A stretch of 64,000 nt of DNA from assembly GCA_026120185.1 (NCBI GenBank), contig JANUWF010003380.1:379501-443500 (forward strand), written 5' to 3'. The translations under genes and the position numbers were made by a program. Below the pieces are notes generated by a model. It did no database searches, had not been told where the DNA came from, and saw only the letters and a program-made list of their open reading frames with translations. The stretch comes from Voacanga thouarsii (taxonomy: Eukaryota > Streptophyta > Magnoliopsida > Gentianales > Apocynaceae). Positions within the stretch are counted from its first letter, which is position 1. Each line of letters begins with the position of its first letter. Of the stretch, positions 1 through 10,900 are shown one piece after another.

Positions 1-1081
1 CTTTTGGAAGAAACCCAATATCTTCATATGATGTGCTTGCAATCCCAAAATCCTCTTCTCTAGAAGAAGGTATTGCACTAGATATATTTTCATTGAGTGA
101 ACAATCAACATTTTGAAAGACTTCTCTCTCTTTCTGGATAATTCTTCCCCTACCAGCAACTTTCAGTTTTTCTGAAAATTTTGGACCAAGAGGAGAAGAA
201 GAAAGTGAAGCCGAGATATCACTCTTCGTGGATATTGGTATTGTCCAAGACTCTGTTCTCAGTTTACTGCATCCTCTTGAGAGATCAAGTCCAGCTCCAG
301 GCAAGCTATTAAATAGGGTTACTTCCTGCTCCTCCAGTAAAGGGCCATCAGTAAAACACATGGAGGCTGCTCTACTGTGATTATACAATATGCCCCTCTC
401 CTCAGAGAAATTAAATGAAGGCTGAACATGCGTCGTAATATGATTTTTCCTACCAATATTTGCTTTTTTACTATCTTGCACCATAGAAAAATAATAACCA
501 CCCTCTGCAGTATGAGAACTGGTCTGGAAATTGCTTCTACCAATGTTGATAGGATCACCAGCAAATTCTTCAGAGAAAAGCATGTTGTTCAGTGGTGACA
601 ACATACGTTTTCTGACAAAAGATCCACTGGACTCAGTGTCATTCAAGTTGGTGGCAGCCACACTAGCATGAACATGATCCACTGAAACATCATTTGTTCC
701 ATCAGAGAGGGTATCATTTTTAGCAGATTGAAAACCAACAATTCTAGAGGCAGGAGTCTGAATATCCCGCAGGGCAGTCGGAACTGGTATGTCGATTCTG
801 TCCTTGAAAGAAATTTTTGAAACATGAAAAGCATTTGTGCCTTCTTGCTTCAATGCATCAGCAGAAAAATGTGAGGTGTCCAGAGAGGTCTTTCGATGAA
901 AATCTCCTAAAGAAGAACATAGAGAATCCCCAAAGATTTGGCTTACACCATCGGTTTGCTTTCCATCCAAATCAGATGTGCTTACGCCAGACAATTGAGA
1001 TGGACTAGACAGAAATATACTCAAGGAGCCAGTATCAACCTCCTCAGATGTTTCATTGGATGAAACTTGTAGAAAACCCAT
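1..1081 (-). CDS. Unknown plant protein, N-terminal exon (runs off the left edge)
   Basis: A single open frame on the minus strand runs from an ATG at 1081 to the window edge, 360 codons without a stop. The protein starts MGFLQVSSNETSEE and is Ser/Thr/Asn-rich and low in hydrophobics, so probably soluble and partly disordered. No catalytic motif or membrane segment is visible. One more ordered patch, RKRMLSPLNNMLFSEEF near residue 165, looks like a conserved short linear motif of an uncharacterised plant family, but I cannot name it. The start was chosen because it is the first in-frame ATG and the sequence just upstream (1085-1140) looks non-coding. The 3' part, including any further exons, lies outside the window. 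Codon use and the long open frame make the coding call strong; the function is unknown. Confidence 0.75.
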   Translation of the reverse strand, partial: MGFLQVSSNETSEEVDTGSLSIFLSSPSQLSGVSTSDLDGKQTDGVSQIFGDSLCSSLGDFHRKTSLDTSHFSADALKQEGTNAFHVSKISFKDRIDIPVPTALRDIQTPASRIVGFQSAKNDTLSDGTNDVSVDHVHASVAATNLNDTESSGSFVRKRMLSPLNNMLFSEEFAGDPINIGRSNFQTSSHTAEGGYYFSMVQDSKKANIGRKNHITTHVQPSFNFSEERGILYNHSRAASMCFTDGPLLEEQEVTLFNSLPGAGLDLSRGCSKLRTESWTIPISTKSDISASLSSSPLGPKFSEKLKVAGRGRIIQKEREVFQNVDCSLNENISSAIPSSREEDFGIASTSYEDIGFLPK

Positions 1082-2520
1082 TAGTTAGGTCTTGAAAGGT
1101 TGACGCTTTTTGTTCTCACAGGAGCCTTATCAACCTGTTCCTGTGGCTAAGTGATTAGAAAGATGAAGGAAATCTGGCTAAATAAAAGACATTGCCAGGA
1201 AACTCATGGAAACCAGTCTGTGCAGCAAAATGATTGGCGAAAAAAGGGAAAAACCCAAACAACGGTTAAATTGTATATTTACAAAAAGCACCCGAATCTA
1301 ATCCACCGTTGCCTAGAGTTCACAAACTCAGAGACAGCTGCATACTTGACATGAGCTCCAAGAGAATTATGGACTCCACACCTGCAAAAGGAGACCCAAT
1401 TGCTTTTAGGAGAATTGATGCATAAATCTGAACTTACATGTGGTAGACGGGGTTTCCCAAAGTCCAAAACAATGTTTGAGAATCTTAAGCTTATTAAAAT
1501 CAACAAAATGAGGAATTCATCCGGAGAATAACAGAATCCTCACAGAATCTGTAAGAACAAATCTGCAGTAAAATGTGGGGAACTGCAACCCTGCTTTTCA
1601 GCTAAAAACATAAGAGATTGCAATGAAGCTAACCACGGCATAAAGCGAAATGCAAAAACAGCTACAGTTTTTTTCCCCCTTGGTTGAGTTTCCAATATAC
1701 TTATCATTCCATTAAAACAACTGTACTGAAGCGAACAGCAAACTCTAGAAGTTTCAAAACCAAGTCCCAGAAAGTCAGTAATCTAAGTTCGAAACAAAAA
1801 CCCAGACCGTAACCAACGTTCGGAAGCAACTCTTAGAACCGATTAACGAAGACGATAAAGCAGTCTGAAGAGCAAAGCAAACTTTTACTTGTACGGAACA
1901 CATTCACCGAACAGATAGCAGTCATGTAACCAAAATAAATTTTTTTTTTTTTTAAAAAAAAAATCCCTGATTTCCTAACAATGAATTGAAGAAGAAAATC
2001 AGAAACCATAGGCATAGATTCCAAAGGAAACATTTTCAGAGCTAATCAAAATGAAAAAACGATCGAAGGAAGCTCGATAATCGAGACGCACCGATCAGGA
2101 CGCAGTTAGAGAGAAAATTCATCAGTCCTATCCATCTGCAGCTAAAGAGAAAAAGGATCCTCGAAGGCGAGACAATGAATCAAGATTTTGATCATCCATG
2201 TCCATATACTGATTGATTTTGAATCAAAAGAAAAAACAAATTGGAATTGGGATAGAAAAAATGAAAGAATGTGGACAAAGTTGTCCTCTGGCCTGGAAAC
2301 TCTAGAGAAATGGAGGGTGTGGGTTGCCTTGTGTTTGCGGGTCTTAGGAAGCCCATTCTCTCTTTTCTTCTTTCTCTGCTGCGCAATTTTTTTTTTTTAA
2401 ATAATTATATCTCCAAATCACAAAGCATGCTCTCAGGCCTCCGCCGTAATAATGAAATCAAACACTGCATCATCATTTAAGAATTGAAATCCCCCCTTCG
2501 ACAACAATAGAGATTTTTTC
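1082..2520 (-). other. Probable 5' leader, leader intron(s) and promoter of the left-edge gene
   Basis: No convincing coding frame is present in this stretch. It is moderately AT-rich, with A/T homopolymers near 1940-1970 and 2390-2400. The minus-strand sequence at 2340-2390 and 2510-2560 is purine-rich (GA-type), typical of plant transcript leaders. An intron-containing 5' UTR feeding the ATG at 1081 is the likeliest reading, but exact splice sites and the transcription start cannot be fixed from sequence. Confidence 0.35.
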
Positions 2521-4382
2521 TTCTCTCTCTCCTCTTATTTTTACCTGTTTATCTCTCTCTGTTTTTTTATAATTACATTATCAATAATTATAAGAATATA
2601 AATATACAATTAAATTTTAGAATTTTAAAAAGATTAAAATAATATTTAACTTATATATAAAAATAGACGTAATCCATATTTACTCCGAATTTACTAACAT
2701 TGCATTTGGAATAAATTTTATATATAATGTCTTTTTCCCTTGGGTACCCGATTTTTATAAAATATTAGGTAAATTAATACCATTATTGGAGACTTTTTTC
2801 TAGCAAAATTCAACAATTACGTTTATATTAATAATTAATTTTTAAAATAACATATCTTTCTTTAAAATATTTATAATAATTTATTTGATTCAGAGAGATA
2901 TCTATTAATTTAGAGGGTCTGTATTATTAATTTTGCTAATTAATAAAAAATAATGTGATTAAGGGTTTAAAATGAAACATTCCGCTGCAAACCGGGGTAA
3001 CTTTTTAAAGCAGTAAAAACAGAAAGAGAAGGGGTTCATATTTTTTTAGCTTGTGGTTGTGGAAAGAAGACAACCGCCACAGCAATCGCAGTCTATAGAG
3101 AAAAACAACACACACACACACACGTTACGAGGAAGCAAACCAGACTGCCTCCTAACGCCATGGCCCAGCACTCCAGCTCCACACATTGCATGCCAGAGCT
3201 TCCAAGTACGTGGAACCAATTCCAGAACCAAAGAGGGGCCTAAACACATTCTTACTATTATCCATTTCTATTTTTTTTTTTCTTTTCCTCGTTTTGAGAT
3301 CGAATAAATTTGTGTTTTTTAATGAATTCAATGGATGTTCAGAGAACGTTTCCCTCGAGTCGACAACGAGAGGCACACGCAAAATTAAAAAAAAAAAAAA
3401 AGTGTGTGCCTAACTGATGGTGATCTTTTTGATAAATTTACGCTGCGAATCAATATTTAAAAGTTTAAATTCTATTATTATCTGTCTTCTTAATTAAAAT
3501 CATATCAAATTTGACTAAAGTAAGGCACACATTCAGACATCTGAATTATTAAAAAGGAAAAAAAAAAGTGCTTGTTACTACCTACCACTTTGTTAAACAC
3601 ACACTCCAGCATTAATAAATGCAAACAGGCTGCGTCAACCAAAGCCTCTGCGCCTACAGTTCCTTTCGTGTCTCTCCATTCCCTAGAACCCCTTCCCCTT
3701 GTTCCAGATCCTGCCATTCTTCCTGCCCCTCAATTTTCCATTCTCTCCCTTTAGTAACTAGTTGACGATTTGTAGTCATGCCATGTGTTCACTCTAGTAG
3801 GATCGATATGGAGTGGGATTTGATCCGATTCTTATTTAACCGGAAATGGGCTCATTCTTGACTCTCCCTCCCCTACATGGTCGGTTGCTGTCTCTGTCAC
3901 CGGCGGGACCAAAGCAGAAAACAGCAGCCGTGATTAGCATTCTCACCTTTCTTACCTTCATCTCCCCAGATTTCATCTTTGCCAGTTGCCACCACAAAAC
4001 AAGCCAGAACTTGACCCTCTCTCTTTGCGCCCCCCCATAAGACACTTCTATTCGGGTCTAATTGGCTCCCCCCTGACTGGGGAAAAGGGAAATCTAAATC
4101 TGCCAGGACTAGTACAATGTATACTATCCAATTACCAATAACCTAGGTCACTTCTTTGAAGCAGACTGTTCTTCAAGTGAGTTCTAGTGTCGATGCACAA
4201 CATCTTTTCCAAATCTCCATCTCCTTAATTCCTTGTATGCCTGTTGAAAACTAGATTCAAAAGTAAAAATTTCATCTCAAGCAAATTATCTCCAGTTGAA
4301 ATAGCAACTTGATTCTTTTGTACAATACACCACCTTACAATGGACTAACATGGTGGTAACAAAACTAAAGGACTCTTGGAGA
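2521..4382. other. Intergenic stretch, no gene seen
   Basis: 2521-3000 is very AT-rich. 3050-4080 is more mixed and contains a CA microsatellite near 3110-3122 and homopyrimidine-rich patches. Short open frames overlap one another on both strands without splice context or recognisable protein features, so none is called. 4090-4382 is probably the 3' UTR of the shikimate kinase-like gene. Confidence 0.5.
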
Positions 4383-6474
4383 CTAAAATGGTCTAGCAGC
4401 TTCCTCCATCATTTTCTTTAATCTTGTCAGCTTCTCTATCTCCTTAAGAACCTAAAACAATAGAAAAATAAGTGAAATATTTTATCTTAACATTGCCCTC
4501 TTTCGCTGGGGCTTATAAAGCTGTTTATTTGGCATCCTAGAATCCAACATATTAACCTATGGATATACCTCCAAGGCTATGTCTTCCACAGTGACTGCAT
4601 CCAAGTCCTCGTAACCTAATGTAGTTGCTATATCTGCCAAGGACGTTCTGCTGTTAAAACCAAGAGAGAGTTCTTAGCAAAACAAACTAAAATCATACGA
4701 ATTGTATATTTACTCTGGACTGAAACAGTTGAATCAGCTGTAGCATATCCACTTCGACTTTCTTCGTATTTTTTAGTTAGCTGAGTTAAAACCTGCCATG
4801 ACAACCATAAAACTTAGCCAAAAATCTAGATATCTTGATAACACCAAGTATGTTGATGCTTACTGCATTATGATGTTGTGATATGAGTTCTATTCCAAGG
4901 AAATTAAATCAGTTTATTCAAGACTAAGCAGAATTCAAGAACCTCAAAGTATGACCCGGAAATTTTGAATTCAGAGGCAGGAAGTTGAATTTTATCATCC
5001 ACAACCTCCCTGGCTACCATATCTAGGGGTACATCAATCCAAATTGAAATCCCATGTCTCAAAAGTGCCCTATAAGCGTCAAATAACCAAATGAAAAAAA
5101 AAAACCCGACTACAACAACAACAAAATTATCATGATGAAGAGTGATGATTTAAGAAGACAGTAACTTCAATGCTCTTACAGATTGGCTGCACATTGAACA
5201 GTGCCATTTCCAGCACAAACAACCAGACGCCCCATGGATGACAACTGCTTTAGGACCTCCGTCTGTGGTTGGACTCAAGAGTTTGGTCAATCATATGCTT
5301 CATATTTTCAAGCAACAACATCCATTACAATAGTCAACTAATAGGAAGGCAGGACAAACTAAACATCCTATCTCTTGTATCAACAAAAACAAAAGTAGAT
5401 GCAACAGTCACCTCTGAGTCACGAAATCCTTTGTCATCCGACTCTATTAGTAATTTGGCACTGGATTTTCCGCCAGCAGCTTCTTCAACCAATGCATCAC
5501 TGTAAACATTGCATTTAGAGACACCCATTTGTCAATGGAGGCATCCTAACTAGTTTCTAAACAATACAGTGGCATTTTACTTTTCCTTTTTTTTTTTTGG
5601 TGGGGGTGTGCGTGCGTGCATGTGTTATCACAAGAGAGATACCTGTCAAAGTAATAATATCTCAGTGCCTCAGCAAGTACTTTCCCCAGGTTGGATTTGA
5701 TGGAGCTATTTATTCCTTATGATCAAATTGGAGTGAAAAATGAAAAATATTGTAAGATCCATAGAGAGATGATAGCATTATCAATGACCAGTAATTAGCA
5801 CTAACCAACAAGGAAGACACAAGTTCCTTTTAATGCTGGGGATATTTCAGCTGCCCTCTTCTGAATTGCAACCCAAGAGTTAATAATATATCGTAAAATC
5901 CAGAGTTATTTATCACTGTTGCTCTTCTTTTAGCAGTTATCACAAAGGTTTATTTTGAAAATATTGAATTGAGTAACAGAAAACGAATGGACAATTTCCC
6001 AAAATCAAGAGAAGCAATACCCGCCTTTCAAAAAATACATGCATACTGAATCCAACCTAAACAGAAAAACAAAACCCCACCTTTACTATTAAGGAACGAT
6101 CAACTTGAGGATCCTCCGTTGCCGCTAAATCTTCAGAGCAACGAAAAAAGAAAAAGAGAAGAAAGATATGCAGTGATAGAATTTATTTGACAGACAACTA
6201 ACATCAAACACTAAGTGGGCAGTAAACAAATCTCAGGTAGTGATTCTCAGTTGCAGGCCTTACCGGAAGCAGTATCATCGAGGAGAGAGTGGGAGCGAAT
6301 GACGGCAGTGCGGGAGTTGGAATAGGCAATAGATAAAGCCGAAGTGGGAAGAGCTCCGGAGAGAGGATACTTGCAGTCGAAAGCGCGATTATGGAGGAGT
6401 AAACGAGATGAGAATACAGGAAAACGAAAATGGAGCATCCTACGAAGGCAGCTTGCTTGGATAATCTCCGTCAT
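4383..6474 (-). CDS. SKL2: Shikimate kinase-like 2 (SKL2), plastid-targeted, probably inactive as a kinase
   Basis: Ten exons join in frame to 312 aa: 6474-6264, 6130-6081, 5860-5806, 5715-5643, 5499-5412, 5262-5180, 5069-4943, 4792-4714, 4672-4569, 4451-4383. The Ser/Arg/Leu-rich N-terminus (about residues 1-60) looks like a chloroplast transit peptide. The body matches plant SKL2: KGTCVFLVGINSSIKSNLG, the DALVEEAAGGKS patch, GNGTVQCAANL, and the end KKMMEEAARPF. True shikimate kinases carry a GxxGxGKS/T P-loop; here that site reads GINSSIKS, so ATP binding and phosphorylation of shikimate are unlikely. Known SKL proteins are described as having lost kinase activity and SKL1 is linked to chloroplast development; the role of SKL2 is poorly defined. 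An upstream in-frame extension begins with GTG, so MTEIIQ at 6474 is chosen. The acceptor of exon 9 (4672) was picked because it alone keeps the frame. Confidence 0.9.
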
Positions 6475-6576
6475 ATCCGACTTTTTCCTTTCCCTTGGAT
6501 CAGACACACCGGAGGTAGAGCTCACGCCTCCTTATCTCATCCTGCTGTTACCGTCTCGTTCTGGAGGACTTTCACA

Positions 6577-6975
6577 GCCTGGTTGGGTTTACAGTTCAAT
6601 TTTAAATATTTTAATTAATTTTTATAATGGCAATAAAAAGAATTAGAAGAGAATAGAAAGATTAAATTAAGTATAAAAATTTTAATTTTTTAAATGGAAA
6701 ATAGAGAAAAGAAAATTCTTTTAATAAATAAATTAAAATATTTAATATTATTACATCAAATTAATACTTAAAAATATAACCTTAAATAATATCATTTTCT
6801 TTCCTTTCTTCTCCAAATGTTATATTTAATAATATTTTTCTTTTTTCTCTTTCAATATCTAACCAAACACTATAAATAATTATTAATCTTCTCTCTTTTA
6901 TATTTTTTTTCCTTTCTATCCTACTTTTCTCTTCTCATTTCCTTACTTTGTTTTATCAATCTAAACAGACTCTTA
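6577..6975. repeat. AT-rich foldback element (MITE-like)
   Basis: The left part is purine-rich (runs of GAAAAG/AGAGAA at 6640-6715) and the right part is the complementary pyrimidine-rich stretch (6885-6955). The whole could fold back on itself. The ends, GGTTGGGTTTACAG near 6580 and the complement of CAATCTAAACAGACTCTTA ending near 6975, are only loosely inverted. It sits just upstream of SKL2. Class (hAT- or Mutator-like) and exact ends are not certain. Confidence 0.4.
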
Positions 6976-7994
6976 ATATGAAAAAACAAATTAAATTCTC
7001 ACCTGCTAGTAGTAATAAACTAGCAATTTTTTAAAAAATAAAATAAAAATTCGTAAAAGAATATACTGTATTTTAATTTTTTTTTCAGTTCTTATCATGT
7101 AAAACTTACAACCTTTAAATTTTCACTATGTTTACATTTATAAGGATATATTTTTTAGTATAATTATATTGATCATGAAAATAGCTTGTAAAAATTTATT
7201 TGTATATTGTATCATCTGATTGTAATCCGCATAGGGGCGCCATTCGCTTTCCCATAGTAGAATGGTTCAGGAATTCTTGGCTTTGCCTCAAAGGGAAGAG
7301 AATTCCTTTCATTGGTTTCTCATTTCCCTTCTCTCTGTGGGTTGGGGTTGGGATTGCGGATTCCTTGAAAATGAGTCGAGCAGCTGCATGTTTCTCTCCA
7401 ACCTTAAAATGCTTTGTAGTTCACCAACATTCAACACCAAGAAAGGTACGTCCAGAGTGTTTTTTTTTTTTCCCCCCACACACAGCCAACCCCAGCCCCA
7501 CTCTCTTTGGGGGAGAATAGTGCGTACAGTAGAAGAACAGTACAGTATTTTAGAGATTCGCCAATCAAAACCTATATAATAATGTCTTAAACTCCTCCTG
7601 TTGGGGGACTTACTGAACACATTCCCAAAGAGGTGCGATTTATATAGTGCAAAGAAGATGAGAAAGGTGCGAATCCAATCCAAAAGCTACCAGAAAGAAT
7701 AGATTATTTAAAAAAAAAAAAAAAGAATTCAAGACGCTGAAAAAATTTTCCCCGTCTGCAACTAGGTGCATGAGCATGATGCACTGCATTAGTCAAAATT
7801 TTGACGGTGAGCCCTCGCTTATGAAACACAAAGTGGGGAAAAAACAAGGAAATAATCGGATAAAATGCATCAATCAATCATATTTACACGACTATTAATA
7901 AATCATATTTGCTATGGCAAGCAAAGCAGGCCAGGAGCAGGGTCTTCCCGGTGAGCACCAACAGATACAAGTGTTTGTTAACAATTGTCAGACA
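6976..7994. other. Intergenic, SKL2 upstream and BAR-protein gene downstream region
   Basis: AT-rich to about 7200, then mixed. Overlapping open frames of about 105-124 codons at 7200-7683 occur on both strands, but they mirror one another, have no recognisable domain and include low-complexity poly-Phe/Pro encoded by T and C runs. They are not called as genes. Confidence 0.4.
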
Positions 7995-10900
7995 TCAGCT
8001 CCTACCTGCATTTTTGTGCACCAGGAACAACTTCCACATTATGTCAAGAAGGATGAGCACAAGATGCAATACGAAATTATGGTGAACAAGCACGCAGATG
8101 AAGGGGATCTTAACGCTCTGGATTCATCACATATGAAGTTGCAGGAAATGTTAGAACCAGTTCACAAATTTTATAAAAGTAGAACCAAGTAATATTACCT
8201 CTGATCTGCCTAGAATTTGAGGTTAGTTCCGAAACAACAGCAGTTGGACTCATGCTTGACAGAGAAATTGGTGTTAGTGGAGGAGACGGTACTCCTTCAG
8301 CCTTGTCTTTCATATCTGATTCCAGTAGCTTAGCCACATGCATCACTGCTGCCCTATGACCGCTTGATGGTATGGAGAAGCTTCTAGCAACAGCCAAAGG
8401 AGGTGGTGGAAGTGGAGATCCTGCATTTGATGCAGGCAACGGACTCCTATTTGTGGGAGACACTTCCTGATTCCTATTGCTTAAGGGTCCAGAGTGCCCA
8501 GTTATACCAGAAGAAGTTGCCAGCTTGACGGGAGGAAGAGGGAGCTGATGAAGTTCACTTATTCTGGGTGAAGATACAAGGGGAGGTGAAACACTTTGGG
8601 GCACATTAAGTGTCGAAGGCGTTTGGAATGCAGTTGTTTGGGAAGGTGATCCAGCAACAATTTGGGATACTTCGGACAGGCCAATTGGCCCACTGGCAGA
8701 TAATAAAGGTTTGCTAGTTGATGGTTTACCCAATAGAGGACCAGAAAAAGCTTGCCTTTTGACATTTCTGGCGTCATACCCGTTGTGAGAATCAAATCGG
8801 GGAGGTGATATTCCTTCAACCAATGGAGAGGGAAGTGGAACAGAAGGTTTGTTACTATCACTGTCTTTGGCCACAGATTGTGCTTTGGAGACTGTACTTG
8901 CTGCCAAGTTATCATCCAAAAATTTCTTGGGCTTTTCCATGTCAAGAGGTGATGAATGCCACAGATTATTGGTACTTCCACTAACACTAGTTGCAGCAAA
9001 GTGGACGGAAGAAGTGCTTGATCTTGATGTTGAACTCCTAGCATCAGCCGGAGTTGGCAGTGCATATGCATGAAATTTTGGTACTGGTGTCTGCATTTCT
9101 TTTGTCTTTTCAGATGGATCAAGTTTATCTGGATATATTGGAGCAGAATAGCTGCTTACTCGAGGCTTCTGACTAAGAATTTGCTCTCCCCTTTTTTTCC
9201 CAAAATTTATCTGCAGCATAACATTGAAACAAGGTAAATAACAAGCAACGTTCACAGAGAAGACTAAATGAATTGATAATTGAGATAATATGGACAGATA
9301 GAAGAGCATGACTTCTATGATGATCATCAGCCACCCCTAATTAACTGATGCACCAGATCTTGATAATCCAATTGACATAGCTTAGCAGCAAGAGTGGAGT
9401 TGATGTAATTATCAGAATTTCCTTAAGGTGTTTCAATGTGATTTGAGACTTGTGCAGAAAAGATCCTTTACCTCAACATCTTCCAAACCTGAAGCTTGTG
9501 TACTTGAAGGGTCTATCTGATCCAACTGCAAAATCAACACCATGTTGAGAAATAACCAACAACAGTAATCTATCCCGTGCAATAAATTATCAGGCCTTTA
9601 AAAAGAAATCCTGAAAACAAACAATTAAATTTACAACAGAGGATACCCAATATACAGGGTAGCGGGGTCAGATCAGACCCTCAAAAAGTTCTGAGGTGTA
9701 ATTTTTACTTTACCAAAACAACCAGCCCCCACACAAAAACAAAAACTTAAAAAAAAAAAAAAGACCTAGTCCACAGAGATAGCCATGTTGCAGCAATAAG
9801 TAACCACTTGTGCTTTTTCCGCCCCAATTTCAAGCACACAGCAGGATATAAGTTTTTGCTCTACAAGTGTCTATAAACAATTGTTAGCTAAAAAGAGCTC
9901 CTTGGCAAACAAAAGTTTCTCTTTCATAGAAATGAAAGGTAGCCAGTAGACATGCCATTCATAGAAATGAAAGGTAGCCAGTAGACATGCCATGAAATGT
10001 CATTTTTTTGTTACCATAGATGTGCCTCGAAATAAAAAAAACCCAACTATTATGTAAATAAACTTAGAGCAACCCACCTCCATTGAGTTCCTTGATGTGC
10101 TAGCATTTTCTTGGTCCAGCTTACTATCTCTGTTGTCAAAACTCAATTCTCCAATATCGTCAGTATCATAATTGTTCCCTCCAACCTCCCCATCTTCTGC
10201 ATCATCTAATTCACTGAGTTGGGAATCAATGTGTTGCTTTTCGGTGACAATTCTTATGTATGGCTCAACAGCTTCAAGAGATTTAAGTCCTTTACGAAAG
10301 AATATTAACTACTCCCAGGAAGTATGTGGCAGAAGAAAGAGAGAACCAAAAATAGAATGACAAACAGATAGTTAGAGGATTCAAAAGAAGAGCAGAGTTC
10401 ACATAAATTTCAAAACAACACTGGGAACCTGTGCTGCATGGTGCCGAGCAGCTTGTGTTAAAAGACTCCGACACTGTCCTTGCTTCAAAGATTCTACACG
10501 AAAAACACATAGCCTTGCCACTTCATCATACTCTTCACGAGCTGCTAGTAATTGCTGTGAGGTAAAACTCTCCCCTTTTCCACTTTTTGTCCTTCCTTTC
10601 TCTCTATGTTGAGTCACAATGTGCTCAAACATCTCCCTGATAATGATGCATCAAAACAATTGAATGATAAAGCAATCAGTTATGAAAATATCAGAATTCA
10701 AATATATTTCAAAAAGATTTACCTTTTTTCATCGCACTGCAATTTCATTTCCTGCACATGCAACAGAATTAATGGACTAAGAAAGTATGACATGAAAATT
10801 AGAAACAATCTCATCGATATACCATTGAAGTTCAAGGAATCCCAAAGAAATGACTCAGAAAAGAAGAGAATAGGGGGGTGGGGGCATAAACCTTACTCAG

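Noticed and set aside
6475..6525. Upstream in-frame extension of SKL2 (17 extra residues)
   Set aside because: The first codon is GTG, not ATG, and the added residues do not look like a transit peptide; MTEIIQ at 6474 is the first true Met.
7200..7683. Overlapping open frames of 105-124 codons on both strands
   Set aside because: They mirror one another, include low-complexity Phe/Pro runs and have no domain or splice context.
7914..8192. Plus-strand 92-codon frame downstream of the BAR-protein gene
   Set aside because: It overlaps the 3' end of the minus-strand gene and shows no recognisable family features.
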